Shown here in pieces: positions 35,859 to 44,912 of a DNA stretch of 64,000 bases. The stretch's first letter is position 1; each line of letters starts with the position of its first letter. Under the pieces are notes generated by a model. It did no database searches. It was not told the origin of the DNA and saw nothing but the letters and a program-made list of their open reading frames with translations. Location: positions 1 to 64,000 of the forward strand of contig JADJOP010000022.1 in the NCBI GenBank assembly GCA_016713735.1. Direction: 5' to 3'. A program made the translations under genes and the position numbers. The DNA comes from Bryobacterales bacterium (GTDB lineage Bacteria; Acidobacteriota; Terriglobia; Bryobacterales; Bryobacteraceae).

Positions 35859-38822
35859 ATGTTGTTTTGCAGGCGCCACTGCCTGAGCGCGATCCGTCTG
35901 TGTCTACTCCTATCCACGGCGGCCTTTCTGCTCTCCATCTCCGCTTTCGCCCAGGCTCAACAGCCGGTTCCTGCGCCCAAATCGCAGAATCCGTTTGAGT
36001 CCGTTCCCACTTCTCCCGCCGACGCTCCCAAGCCCCAGGCGCCCAAACCGCAGGCCCCTAAGCCCGGTTCTCCCTTTGAAGCCCCCAAGCCCGCCGACGC
36101 TCCCCCCGCCGCGGAAAAGCTCGAGGACGTCGTCGAATCCATCGAATTTCGCGGCGCTCGCCGCGTTCCCCAGGACACCCTCCGCGCCCTGATCTTCACC
36201 AAGAAGGGCGACAAACTCGACAACGAAGCCCTCCACCGCGACTTCCTCGCCCTCTGGAACACCCGCCGCTTCGACGACATCGCCCTCGAAAAAGAGCCCG
36301 GCCGCACCGGCTGGATCATCCGCTTCCGCGTCTCGGAACGCCGCATGGTCCGCTCCATCAAATACGACGGCATGAAGTCGATCACCGTCTCCGAAATCCT
36401 CGACCGCTTTAAGGAGCGCCGCGTCGGCCTCACGGTCGAAACGCAGTACGACCCCAACACCATCCAGCGCGCCGCCGTTGTGCTCAAGGAATACCTCTCC
36501 GAGCGCGGCCGCCAGTTTGCCACCGTCGAACCGGAACTGCGCCAGATTCCCCCCAGCTCGCTCGAAGTCAACTTCAAGGTGCAGGAGGGCCCCAAGGTCA
36601 AGGTCGGCACCATCGACATCGTCGGCAACCAGGTGTTCAGCGATCGCGTCGCCATCCGCTCCATGCGCGCCCTGCGCCCCATCGGCATCCCGCGCTCCAT
36701 CCTGTTTGAAAACCTCTTCGCCAAGTCCTTTGACTCCACCAAGCTCGAAATGGACAAGGACATGCTCCGCAACTTCTACCAGGAGCGGGGCTACTTCACC
36801 GCCCGTGCCCTCGATCACGAGGTCACCATCAACGACGTCGGCGGCGGCAAGTTCCGCTTCCCGCTGTTCTACCCCAACAAGCCCGGCAAGCGCGCCACCG
36901 TCAAGGTCAACATCGAAGAGGGCCGCCAGTACAAGCTGAACAAAATCAACTTCGCCGGCGTCAAACTGTTCCGCACCCCGGAAACGCTCATGGGCCCCGT
37001 CTTCAACATGAACGAGGGCGACGTCTTTTCCACCGCCAAGCTGCGCAAGGGCCTCGAGAGCCTGCGCAAGCTCTACGGCCAGTTCGGCTACATCGACTTC
37101 GTCCCCGAGCCCGGCTTCGACGTCATCCCCAACTCCGACAAAATCGACCTCACCCTCAACGTCGACGAAGGCAAGCAGTTCTTCGTCCGCCGCATCGACT
37201 TCTCCGGCAACACCACCACGCGCGACAAGGTGATCCGCCGCGAAATCCTCATCGACGAAGGCCAGGTCTTCAACAACCAGTACTGGGAACTCTCCATCCT
37301 CCGCCTGAACCAGCTCGGCTATTTCGAGGTGCTCAAGGAAAACGAAGCCGCCGACATCAAGCGCGACACCAAAACCAATACCGTCGACATCACCCTGAAG
37401 GTGAAGGAACGCGGCAAAAACAGCGTCCAGTTGAACGGCGGCGTCTCCGGCATCGCCGGCTCCTTCATCGGCTTCGGCTATGCCACCAACAACTTCCTCG
37501 GCCTCGGCGAAACCCTCTCCCTCGACGCCCAGTTCGGCGACCGCATCCGCAACGCCACCGTAGGCTTCACCGAGCCCTACCTGTTTGACCGTCCCATCCA
37601 GCTCGGCTTCACCGTCTACACCCAGCGCTTCAACTACGACCAGGGCCGCGAAGTGTCCCTGCTCACCGGCCGAAACCTGCTGCCCCTCTACCAGCAGTTG
37701 GGACAGGAAAATCTGCTCAACTACGTCTCCAACGGCTACGGCGCCACCACCAGCGTGTCCACCCCGTTCCGCATGTTCAAGTCCAGTTCCCTGTTCGGCC
37801 GCGTCTCGCTCACCTACAGCTACGGTGTGCAGAACATCACCACGCTCTCCACCGCCTCCAAGCAGTACTTCGAGTTCATCAACTTCCAGGGACTGGATGG
37901 CCAGAACTCGCTCACCGGCATCCGCACCAGCGCCATCGTCCCCTCCTACACCTACAACACGGTCGACCACCCCATCACCCCCTCGCGCGGCAAGAGCCTC
38001 TTCATCTCCCTGCAATTCGCCGGCCTCGGCGGCAACGTGAAGATGATCGAACCTTCGGTCGACTTCAAGATGTTCCGCGCCGGATTCAAGAAGGGCCATG
38101 TCATCGGCTTCCATGCCCTGGGCCGCTTCGTCACCGGCTACTCCGGCCAGACCGCGCCGCCATTTAACCGCTTCTTCATGGGTGGCGAAAACGACATCCG
38201 CGGCTTCGACATCTGGGGCATCTCGCCGGTTGCCTTCATCCCCTCGGCCGCCTCCGTCCCCGTGCTCAACGCCGACGGCTCGGCCCGTACGCAGAAAATC
38301 ATCGTGGACGGCGTCGAGCAGTTCGCCGCGGTCACCCAGCAGATTCCCGTCTACCAGCTCATCTTCCCCGGCGGCGACACCCAGGGCGTGGGCAACTTCG
38401 AATACCGCATTCCTATCGCCGGGCCGGTCACACTGGCCGCCTTCTTTGATGCCGGCGTGAACCGCCTCTCATTGCCCGGCCAGCTCAGGCTCAACCCCGG
38501 CCGAACGGCCGAACTGAACGGCCTCTTTCCGCAGGCGGGCTTCGATGGCCGCGCCGTCATCGCCAAATCCAGCCAGGCCTTCCGCAGTTCCACCGGCCTC
38601 GAGCTGCAAATCATGATGCCCGTGGTGAACGCGCCGTTCCGCCTCTATTGGGCCTACAACCCCAACATCGTGCGCGACTTCCTCGTGCCCCCCATCGTCG
38701 CCGACCGGAGCTATTTCGCCAACAACGCCAGTTTCTTGAATTCCGTCTCTCAGTTCGGCCAGGCCCTGCCCTTCTTCGAGCGGCGCCGGACCTTCCGGTT
38801 CACCATCAGTCGAACCTTTTAA
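35859..38822 (+). CDS. bamA: Outer membrane protein assembly factor BamA
   Basis: 987 residues, longer than the roughly 800 of E. coli. A signal peptide (LLLSTAAFLLSISAFAQA) is followed by a proline-rich linker with PKPQAPKPQAPKP repeats (about 40-85), five POTRA domains (for example VESIEFRGARRVPQDTL, VGTIDIVGNQVFSDR and FFVRRIDFSGNTTTRDKV), and the surface-antigen beta-barrel starting near residue 520 (GGVSGIAGSFIGFGYATNNF). It ends FTISRTF, an aromatic C-terminal signal. It inserts beta-barrels into the outer membrane. skp follows 72 bases later, as in many diderms. Confidence 0.95.
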   Translation: MLFCRRHCLSAIRLCLLLSTAAFLLSISAFAQAQQPVPAPKSQNPFESVPTSPADAPKPQAPKPQAPKPGSPFEAPKPADAPPAAEKLEDVVESIEFRGARRVPQDTLRALIFTKKGDKLDNEALHRDFLALWNTRRFDDIALEKEPGRTGWIIRFRVSERRMVRSIKYDGMKSITVSEILDRFKERRVGLTVETQYDPNTIQRAAVVLKEYLSERGRQFATVEPELRQIPPSSLEVNFKVQEGPKVKVGTIDIVGNQVFSDRVAIRSMRALRPIGIPRSILFENLFAKSFDSTKLEMDKDMLRNFYQERGYFTARALDHEVTINDVGGGKFRFPLFYPNKPGKRATVKVNIEEGRQYKLNKINFAGVKLFRTPETLMGPVFNMNEGDVFSTAKLRKGLESLRKLYGQFGYIDFVPEPGFDVIPNSDKIDLTLNVDEGKQFFVRRIDFSGNTTTRDKVIRREILIDEGQVFNNQYWELSILRLNQLGYFEVLKENEAADIKRDTKTNTVDITLKVKERGKNSVQLNGGVSGIAGSFIGFGYATNNFLGLGETLSLDAQFGDRIRNATVGFTEPYLFDRPIQLGFTVYTQRFNYDQGREVSLLTGRNLLPLYQQLGQENLLNYVSNGYGATTSVSTPFRMFKSSSLFGRVSLTYSYGVQNITTLSTASKQYFEFINFQGLDGQNSLTGIRTSAIVPSYTYNTVDHPITPSRGKSLFISLQFAGLGGNVKMIEPSVDFKMFRAGFKKGHVIGFHALGRFVTGYSGQTAPPFNRFFMGGENDIRGFDIWGISPVAFIPSAASVPVLNADGSARTQKIIVDGVEQFAAVTQQIPVYQLIFPGGDTQGVGNFEYRIPIAGPVTLAAFFDAGVNRLSLPGQLRLNPGRTAELNGLFPQAGFDGRAVIAKSSQAFRSSTGLELQIMMPVVNAPFRLYWAYNPNIVRDFLVPPIVADRSYFANNASFLNSVSQFGQALPFFERRRTFRFTISRTF

Positions 38823-38894
38823 CGAGTCGCCGATTTCCTCAACCCGGCCTCATTCGCTATGCTAGGACCAGTCACTTTCCCAGGAGTTTCCACC

Positions 38895-39497
38895 GTGAAT
38901 AAAGCGCTTCTCGCCGTCCTTGTGGCCGGCGCCGCCACCCTCGCCTTCGCCCAAACGCCGTCCAAGGTGGGCATCATCAATATCCAGCAGGCCATCATCG
39001 CCACCAAGGACGGCCAGAAGGCCGCCGGCGAACTGCAGACGAAGTTCGACCCCAAAAAGAAGCAGTTGGAAGCCATGCAGGGTTCCATCGCCGCCCTCCA
39101 ACAGGAACTCGCCAAGGGCTCCAACACCATGGCCGAGGCCAAGCGCACCCAGATCACCCGCGACATCGACCAGAAAACCAAGGAACTCCAGCGCGCCAGC
39201 GAAGACGCCCAGGCCGAATTCGAACAGGAGCAGAACAAACTTCTCAACGACCTCGGCGGCAAGCTGATGGTCGTCATCGACAAGTACGCCCGCGATAACG
39301 CCTACTCGCTCATTCTCGACGTCAGCTCCCCCCAAACCCCGGTCCTGTTCGCCGCCAACGGCGTCGAAATCACCAAGGAGATCGTCGACCTCTACGACAA
39401 GAACTCACCCGCCAGCCTGCCGCCCGCGCCCAAACCGGCCGTGACGCCCGCTCCCAAGCCGGCCGCAACCAAGCCCCCGGCCGCCGCTAAGCCGTAA
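38895..39497 (+). CDS. OmpH/Skp family periplasmic chaperone
   Basis: 200 residues. Signal peptide KALLAVLVAGAATLAFAQ, then VGIINIQQAI, a long coiled coil with heptads (about 40-125), and the closing strand YSLILDVSSPQTPVLFAANG. A proline/alanine/lysine tail ends the protein. Skp holds unfolded outer membrane proteins on the way to BamA. GTG 38895 was chosen because it follows CAGGAG and starts the signal peptide. Confidence 0.9.
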   Translation: MNKALLAVLVAGAATLAFAQTPSKVGIINIQQAIIATKDGQKAAGELQTKFDPKKKQLEAMQGSIAALQQELAKGSNTMAEAKRTQITRDIDQKTKELQRASEDAQAEFEQEQNKLLNDLGGKLMVVIDKYARDNAYSLILDVSSPQTPVLFAANGVEITKEIVDLYDKNSPASLPPAPKPAVTPAPKPAATKPPAAAKP

Positions 39498-39529
39498 CCG
39501 GCCTTCCCCGGCACAGCAAAACCACCTTG

Positions 39530-39570
39530 ACCCGGCCCTCCCCCCTTGGGATGGCCGGGTTTCTTCTTTC
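39530..39570 (+). terminator. Rho-independent terminator after skp
   Basis: ACCCGGCC (39530-39537) pairs with GGCCGGGT (39553-39560), followed by TTCTTCTTTC. It ends the bamA-skp transcript. Confidence 0.75.
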
Positions 39571-39697
39571 CCGTCGGCCCCCCTACTTCCGCTTAACGGA
39601 TTACACCTCATCTCCCCCTGAATCGTCTTGCCTCCCGCCACCATTCACCGCTATCCTGTTCACACCAGCCGGGACCTCCTCTATTAGGAGCCCACCA

Positions 39698-40222
39698 GTG
39701 AATTGGACACAGTTGCTCGTTTCGGAGATCGAGATCAACTACTCCACCGCCGACGGCCTCATGGCGAAGGTGCCCGAAGGCGCGCTCGCCTGGAAGCCAC
39801 CCAGCGGTGACAACTGGATGACTACCGGCCAGTTGCTCCACCATCTTTCCAACGCCTGTGGCGCCGGTTGCCAGGCACTCCTCACCGGCGATTGGGGCCT
39901 GCCCCCGGGCAAGTCGTTCCACGACCTCACCGCCTCTGAGCGATCCCCACCAGCAGCCTCCCTGCCTTCCGCCACCAGCGTCGCCGAGGCCCGCCGCCTC
40001 CTCGCCGAGGATAAGGAACTCGTCCTTAAAATGATCGGCATGGCCGGCGACCACGACCTCTCCGCCCGCACCCTCGCCGCGCCCTGGCAACCGGGCGAAC
40101 TCCACCCCCTCGGCTACCACTTCCTGCAGATGGTGCGCCACCTCGACCGCCACAAGTGCCAGCTCTTCTTCTACTTAAAGCTACAGGGCGTCCCCGTCTC
40201 CACGCCCGACCTCTGGGGCTGA
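39698..40222 (+). CDS. DinB family protein
   Basis: 174 residues. A four-helix DinB/YfiT-like fold with TTGQLLHHLSNACG early and GYHFLQMVRHLDRHKCQLF late, giving the spaced histidines that bind a metal in this family. Some relatives transfer thiols or detoxify electrophiles. GTG 39698 follows TAGGAG. The role is unknown. Confidence 0.8.
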   Translation: MNWTQLLVSEIEINYSTADGLMAKVPEGALAWKPPSGDNWMTTGQLLHHLSNACGAGCQALLTGDWGLPPGKSFHDLTASERSPPAASLPSATSVAEARRLLAEDKELVLKMIGMAGDHDLSARTLAAPWQPGELHPLGYHFLQMVRHLDRHKCQLFFYLKLQGVPVSTPDLWG

Positions 40223-40229
40223 GGCGGAA

Positions 40230-40254
40230 GGGCGGCGATCGGTCACCGCCGCCC
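40230..40254. terminator. Hairpin between convergent genes
   Basis: GGGCGGCG pairs with CGCCGCCC (loop about nine bases) between the stops of the DinB and endostatin-like genes. There is no T-run. Confidence 0.4.
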
Positions 40255-40268
40255 CTCCCGCGAGCCGC

Positions 40269-40940
40269 TTACCGGCCCGGCGAAAAGCAGTAAAACAACC
40301 CCGCCCCGCCCGTGGCCACCAGGTTCTCCTGGCTGCAGCCGCGCGACGGATGCGTCGAGTTCCACGAAATCCCCCCGCCGTTGCGGTCATGATGGCCCAG
40401 TTGCACCGTGCCCTCACCGCCGCTGGTCCAGTTCTTGCACGTATGGTCGGCGCTATCGGTGTAGGCCCGGCCATCCGGTGTCGAACCGGTCAGGATGTCG
40501 TGCATGTTCGGCTTATCGCCCACGCCGTTCACCAATTCGCCTTTCTCGTTCACGCCGTTGTTCTTCGTAATCAGGTTGCCCAGCCGCGCCAGCTCGAGCG
40601 TATCGCCATGCAGGTGCGCCAGGTCCCGCGCCACCATCGTCCCGCGGAAGTTGTGCCACGGACCGTTGCCGATCCGGTCGCGCGCATTCACCGCCGGCTT
40701 GCCGTCGGCGGCCTGCGTGCTCAGGTAGGCGCGCCAGGTGCGGTCGCCCGCTCCCGCCGCCGCCGCCAGCTTCTGGCAGTGCGCATCGGCGCCCTCCAGG
40801 CCCCCCAGGTTGGCCCCGTTGCCCATGCCCACGCTGGTCAAAAAGAAGGTCATCGGCGCCCGCTGCGGCTGCGCCTGCTGCCCAAAGGCAAGCGTCCCGC
40901 TCGCCACCGTCATGCTGAGTGTAAACAGAAAAATCTTCAT
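40269..40940 (-). CDS. Secreted endostatin/lectin-like protein (DUF1554 type)
   Basis: 223 residues with signal peptide MKIFLFTLSMTVASGTLAFG. The body contains GLEGADAHCQKLAAAAG, RTWRAYLST, and a cysteine-bearing end (DHTCKNW, SRGCSQENL, GLFYCF), a layout like the C-type-lectin-like collagenase NC10/endostatin fold seen in bacterial DUF1554 proteins. It is probably secreted or periplasmic with disulfides. Ligand unknown, and the fold call is from motif spacing only. Confidence 0.6.
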   Translation of the reverse strand: MKIFLFTLSMTVASGTLAFGQQAQPQRAPMTFFLTSVGMGNGANLGGLEGADAHCQKLAAAAGAGDRTWRAYLSTQAADGKPAVNARDRIGNGPWHNFRGTMVARDLAHLHGDTLELARLGNLITKNNGVNEKGELVNGVGDKPNMHDILTGSTPDGRAYTDSADHTCKNWTSGGEGTVQLGHHDRNGGGISWNSTHPSRGCSQENLVATGGAGLFYCFSPGR

Positions 40941-41030
40941 AGCCTCTCCGCGATTCGTCGGATTGCGGACGCCCGTCCCAGAAACAGGACGCCCTCGGTA
41001 GAGACTACTACGTTTCCGCCCGCCAGTGGG

Positions 41031-41507
41031 CTACTTCCTGCCGCCGGCGGTCCGCTCGGCCCGGTAGACGGTCTCAAACCCATGCGACGCCGCCCCCAGC
41101 GCCGCGCCCAGCCCCGCCCCCAGCGGCGCGCTGATGGCGTACCCCACGCCCGCCCGGCCTTCATTGGAGAACCGCTTGTCCACCAGCGCCCCCACGACCA
41201 ACCCCGCCCCGCCGCCAATGGCCGCCCCGATGAGCGCATTCCGCGTTCGCTTTGAGTTCTCCCGCAGCGTCACCCGCATCACCGCCTCCCGCTTCACAAT
41301 CAGAGGACCGCTCGCCGTTTGCAGCGACAATTCCTCCGCCCCGGCCGCCCCAAATTCCCCCCGGTGCGTCCGCATCTTGTCATCAACGACTTCAATGTTC
41401 TGCCCCGGCCGCAGCCGTTCCACGCGGTTCCAGTCAGCCTCCACCCCGGCGGCCCGCGCCAGCAGAGGCAGAGCAAGGGCAATCACCATTCGCTTCATCC
41501 ATGTCAT
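41031..41507 (-). CDS. Secreted protein with glycine-zipper segment
   Basis: 158 residues from ATG 41507, with GGAGAACCCC upstream. Signal peptide MVIALALPLLARA, an SH3-like small domain (about 25-75, GQNIEVVDDKMRTHRGEF), and two glycine-rich helices, NALIGAAIGGGAGLVVGAL and APLGAGLGAALGAASHG, that could lie in a membrane. Function not recognised. Confidence 0.65.
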   Translation of the reverse strand: MTWMKRMVIALALPLLARAAGVEADWNRVERLRPGQNIEVVDDKMRTHRGEFGAAGAEELSLQTASGPLIVKREAVMRVTLRENSKRTRNALIGAAIGGGAGLVVGALVDKRFSNEGRAGVGYAISAPLGAGLGAALGAASHGFETVYRAERTAGGRK

Positions 41508-41565
41508 AGGGGTTCTCCGCGCGCGGGCGGTCACTCAATCACGCGCGGCCCGGCCCGGCGCCGGA

Positions 41566-41843
41566 TCAAACCAGCTCCACCAGCAGCTTTCGTCCCAACA
41601 CCTCCGCCGCCCGCTGCAGGCTCGACAACGTACGTCCGTGTTCGGATCCAGCAGCCGGTCCACCTGCGTCCGGCTCGTCTTCAGCATCTCCGCCATCCGC
41701 GCCTTGGAGATCCGCTTCGCCTTCATCGCCTCAGCCAGTTCCCAGGCGAGGACCTCTTTAATCGCCTGCGTCTGTGTACTCTCAAAGATTCCCTCCTCTC
41801 TGAGAAAGTCGTCCAGGCTCGACCCGATGTGCTTATTGGTCAT
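41566..41843 (-). CDS. XRE-family antitoxin, HigA-like (frameshifted)
   Basis: About 92 residues after repair. Helix-turn-helix KRISKARMAEMLKTSRTQVD follows an N-terminal helix. At about 41630 one base is missing; the other frame restores TLSSLQRAAEVLGRKLLVEL and a TGA at 41566-41568, the usual end of this antitoxin family. As written the frame runs on to an unrelated tail. GAGGAGTTGAG is a strong ribosome site. It would bind the toxin encoded just upstream and repress the operon. Confidence 0.78.
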
Positions 41844-41869
41844 CTCAACTCCTCCTCCCCATCATGCAC

Positions 41870-42247
41870 CTAGTTCAACCGGCCGCCCGGCTCCGCGATG
41901 GCCAGCATGCTCTGGCGTCTGCGTGCCAGACTGAGATCCTCCGCCGGCGTCCTGCGGTGCTTCTTGATGAACCCATGAAGCGCCACTAACTTCCCCGCAT
42001 GGACGCAGATCAGCACCCTCGCCGTGTTCCCGCTCACCAGATCGGTTCTCACTTCGAATAACCCCGCTCCTAAGGGTCGGCACAAAGGCATTCCCACAGG
42101 CCACCTCCATTGAACTCGCTGGAGATCCATGCCAATGGCTTGGCGATCCGCGGCAGCCAGCCCCTTCAACCAATCCCGCAACGGTTCAGTGCCGCTCTCT
42201 GAGCGAAAGAAGGACAGCTGTATCCTCTCACGCCGACTCTCAGCCAT
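41870..42247 (-). CDS. RelE/HigB-type toxin (Gp49-like)
   Basis: 125 residues with FFRSESGTEPLRDWLKGL, LFEVRTDL, ARVLICVHAGKLVALHGF and IKKHRRTPAEDLSLAR, the standard order of the phage-derived Gp49-like/HigB family (mRNA-cutting toxins). ATG 42247 was chosen from homologue length; an ATG upstream adds 13 residues. The antitoxin gene follows 26 bases later, toxin first, as in higBA. Confidence 0.85.
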   Translation of the reverse strand: MAESRRERIQLSFFRSESGTEPLRDWLKGLAAADRQAIGMDLQRVQWRWPVGMPLCRPLGAGLFEVRTDLVSGNTARVLICVHAGKLVALHGFIKKHRRTPAEDLSLARRRQSMLAIAEPGGRLN

Positions 42248-42334
42248 CCACCTTGGAGTGTACCGCGAAAGGTGCACCCCGTCCATGCCTGAGGTCGTCC
42301 GCTGTCGCCACCGACTCTCCCGAACCCAGACCTC

Positions 42335-42613
42335 CTACCGGCGGCGGATTCGCCCTGTCCGCCAGCCCGCGGTGATGATCTCTCCACCGTCATTACTCAA
42401 CACGCAATACGCCGAGAGATACTTCGACACTTGGCCGACGATCTGGCCTCCCAGCCGCTGCTCCATCCGCCTGACGCTCTGGTGACTGAAGAAAATTCTC
42501 ACCGCGCCGTGTCCATCGTGTTGTCGCTCGCCGAACTCGTCCAGCCACTCAAGGACGACAGGGGGAATCGACCGTTGTTGACAACGGGAGACAGCATGTC
42601 GGCTGCGGTACAT
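42335..42613 (-). CDS. DUF4258-like small protein, possible toxin
   Basis: 92 residues, basic. SRHAVSRCQQRSIPP near the N terminus and ITAGWRTGRIRRR at the end frame a short alpha/beta protein, as in small DUF4258-like proteins that resemble RelE toxins. It starts five bases after the stop of the next gene upstream, so the two form a unit. The toxin role is inference. Confidence 0.55.
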   Translation of the reverse strand: MYRSRHAVSRCQQRSIPPVVLEWLDEFGERQHDGHGAVRIFFSHQSVRRMEQRLGGQIVGQVSKYLSAYCVLSNDGGEIITAGWRTGRIRRR

Positions 42614-42618
42614 GATCT

Positions 42619-43104
42619 TCACCCCCCCACTGTGCGTCTCAGCGTGTCTGCGAGACACCATGATTCATCTGTTGGCCGCTTGATCAATAGGTCCCTCCAG
42701 GCATTCCGGCTGGTATTGTTCGCAATCCGGCTTGCAAGCTCCGAAGGGGGAAAGACGACTCCCTCGAAGACGATCCTCTGCTGGCGGACTTCGGCAGCAT
42801 GGACTCGCCCCTTGTAGTTCATAGAGATCTTCGTACCGTTCGGCAAGAACAGCGTTCCCCAGTGATATCCCAACTGCGGGTCGCCGTACTCCTTCCGGAA
42901 TGCGTCGAGATCACCGGTAGAGGCGAGCCAGGAGCTGTAGGCGGGCGACCACTCGTCCGCCTGGGTCCGGTCCAGATAGTCCATCAGAACTCGTTCAATC
43001 CAGGTTGTAACGTCGGCATCGGGCCTTCCTTTACGGAGGACTAATTCTCCATACAGGGACGCCTCAATGGGGACGCAAACGATGTTACGGGTGGCTGTTT
43101 CCAT
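42619..43104 (-). CDS. Hypothetical protein, RHH-like N terminus and RAMA/DUF4357-like C terminus
   Basis: 161 residues. The N-terminal CVPIEASLYGELVLRKGR, followed by TTWIERVLMDYLDR, resembles a ribbon-helix-helix segment. The C-terminal part, GTLFLPNGTKISMNYKG, AAEVRQQRIVFEGVVF and SELASRIANNTSRNAWRDL, resembles the small RAMA/DUF4357 module found beside restriction enzymes and toxins. It could be the antitoxin of the following gene. Both similarities are from pattern only. Confidence 0.5.
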   Translation of the reverse strand: METATRNIVCVPIEASLYGELVLRKGRPDADVTTWIERVLMDYLDRTQADEWSPAYSSWLASTGDLDAFRKEYGDPQLGYHWGTLFLPNGTKISMNYKGRVHAAEVRQQRIVFEGVVFPPSELASRIANNTSRNAWRDLLIKRPTDESWCLADTLRRTVGG

Positions 43105-43199
43105 GTGAATAGCACATTAGGGCTGAATAGAGCCGTCAATAGTAAAACGCAAAAAACTTCCCCTGCCTCGATCCGACCCGTGCCTGGCTTTTGCCCCCC

Positions 43200-44912
43200 T
43201 CACCCCTTCGGCGGCGACAACACCCCCGGCCCGCTCCGCCGCAAACTCCGCTGCTTCGCCAACCCCCGCTGCAGCCACCACCGCGGCAACAGCGACTCCC
43301 GGTAATCCCCCCAGTTCGACACAATCATGAACGCCCCAAACCCGATCGCCCCCAACCCCAGCAGCGCCACCGCCCCGATCGCCCCATTGTGCAGCAGCCC
43401 ACCCCCAGCCGCCGGCAGAAAAAACCACCGCTCAAACTGCCCCTGGAAGTTCATCCCAAAGAATCCCGTCGCCACCGCCCCCGCGCCCAAAATCAAGCTC
43501 AGCATCGCCAACCGGTTCACCGCTTCCGTGTTCCGGAACTGGTAGTGGTTGTGCAGGCTCTCGTTCAGCTTGTCGATCTCTTCCTCGATCTCCTGCTTCA
43601 TCTGCTCCACGCGGTACTCCCGGCTATGCAGCGTGAAGTGCTCAATTTCCTCGTCCTTGTTGGCCAGCTCCTCGAAATACCAGTAGTTGGAGAAATGCAG
43701 GAACTCCGCCCGCAGGTCCGCCGTCAGCCGCACGTTCTCCGTCGCCAGCCGACCATCCTCCATGTCCTTGAACAACTGCCGCGACACCAGCGCCGTCCTC
43801 TCGGCGAAATCGAGCAGCGTCGCCCGGTAAAACAGCGCTACCATCGCCATCAGGTAATACCGCGTGTTGAACATGCGGTGCACCAGGAACCCCTCGCGCA
43901 GCTCATGCTCATCGCAATCGAACGCACCCACCGTGCATGTCACGTTCGAATAGCTGGTGAACCCGTAATACGTCCCCTGGTGGCTCCACCGCCGGTAGAG
44001 CTGCCGCGTCATCTGCTGCCGCGTGAACGCCTCGTCGTAGCGGTAGTCCTCGCCATAGCGGTCCACGTAGAGCAGCCGGCTCAGGAACACCTGGTAGTCG
44101 CGCGTCTCAATGAAATCCTCCGGCACCGACTTCGGATCGATCGCGCAATACGTGTACACGATCATCCGCTCATCCAACACCGGCTCCAGTTCCTGCTCCC
44201 CGTAATCGGCGAAGTAGAGCAGCGACGTGATCAATCGCGACAGCGGCGGCAGGAACCCGTGCATCTCCCCCGTCTGGAAGTTCTCCTCCACCAGCGTGAC
44301 CGAAGTGCCATTCGACTCCAGCGTGAACGCCGACCGGTTCGGCACCCGCGACTCCCTCACCTGCCGCCCGCTCGACGGATACACCTTGCGCATGGCCTCG
44401 TTGATCCACAGCGCTTCCTTCGCCGTCAGGTTGAACCCCTCCACCCCGATCGACAGAATCCCAATCCCGTTGGCCATCAGGAACAGCCGCAGGTCCGTCA
44501 CCTCGCACTTCGCTGACCGCCCCTTCCCATCCCCCGCCTCAAAATACAGCCGCGACCCTGCCGGCGGCTGCATCGTGTAGCACCGCAGCAGCGATTCCGT
44601 GTCGTCGTTGTCCGGGTTCTCATCCCGCGCATCGAAAAACACCCGCCGCACGTAGGGATGGAAAAACACCATGTCCTGGTAGGCCTGCGCATCCATGTCG
44701 AACCGCGTGTACGCCGTCCGCCGCCACGTCCCCAGCTTGTCCGTGATCCCGCTGCACCCAGCGCTCTGATGCACCATCAGCCACTCATCCAGCGCATCGA
44801 TCCAGTAGTGGTACTTGCCGAACACCTCCGGGTGATCCTGCGACACCGCCTGCTTGTCGATCGAAAACGGGAAGAGAAAGTAGGTGTGGAGATGTTGAAT
44901 GCCTACGCTCAT
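43200..44912 (-). CDS. CorA-like metal transporter family protein, large form
   Basis: 570 residues from ATG 44912. A long cytoplasmic part with no clear membrane helix fills residues 1-465, with a coiled coil near 430-455 (QMKQEIEEEIDKLNESLHNH). Two helices at the C terminus then follow: LSLILGAGAVATGFFGMNF and GAIGAVALLGLGAIGFGAFM. The GMN motif (near residue 486) just after the first helix is the selectivity signature of CorA magnesium channels. Typical CorA is about 320 residues, so about 250 extra residues are present. The ion is probably Mg2+ or another divalent metal. Confidence 0.72.
   Translation of the reverse strand: MSVGIQHLHTYFLFPFSIDKQAVSQDHPEVFGKYHYWIDALDEWLMVHQSAGCSGITDKLGTWRRTAYTRFDMDAQAYQDMVFFHPYVRRVFFDARDENPDNDDTESLLRCYTMQPPAGSRLYFEAGDGKGRSAKCEVTDLRLFLMANGIGILSIGVEGFNLTAKEALWINEAMRKVYPSSGRQVRESRVPNRSAFTLESNGTSVTLVEENFQTGEMHGFLPPLSRLITSLLYFADYGEQELEPVLDERMIVYTYCAIDPKSVPEDFIETRDYQVFLSRLLYVDRYGEDYRYDEAFTRQQMTRQLYRRWSHQGTYYGFTSYSNVTCTVGAFDCDEHELREGFLVHRMFNTRYYLMAMVALFYRATLLDFAERTALVSRQLFKDMEDGRLATENVRLTADLRAEFLHFSNYWYFEELANKDEEIEHFTLHSREYRVEQMKQEIEEEIDKLNESLHNHYQFRNTEAVNRLAMLSLILGAGAVATGFFGMNFQGQFERWFFLPAAGGGLLHNGAIGAVALLGLGAIGFGAFMIVSNWGDYRESLLPRWWLQRGLAKQRSLRRSGPGVLSPPKG

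Noticed and set aside
36040..36065. PKPQAPKP repeat as a candidate minisatellite
   Set aside because: Short proline-rich linker in BamA; only two to three units.
35910..38114. 734-residue minus-strand ORF inside bamA
   Set aside because: Repetitive Val/Glu/Asp composition mirrors bamA codons; no independent signal.
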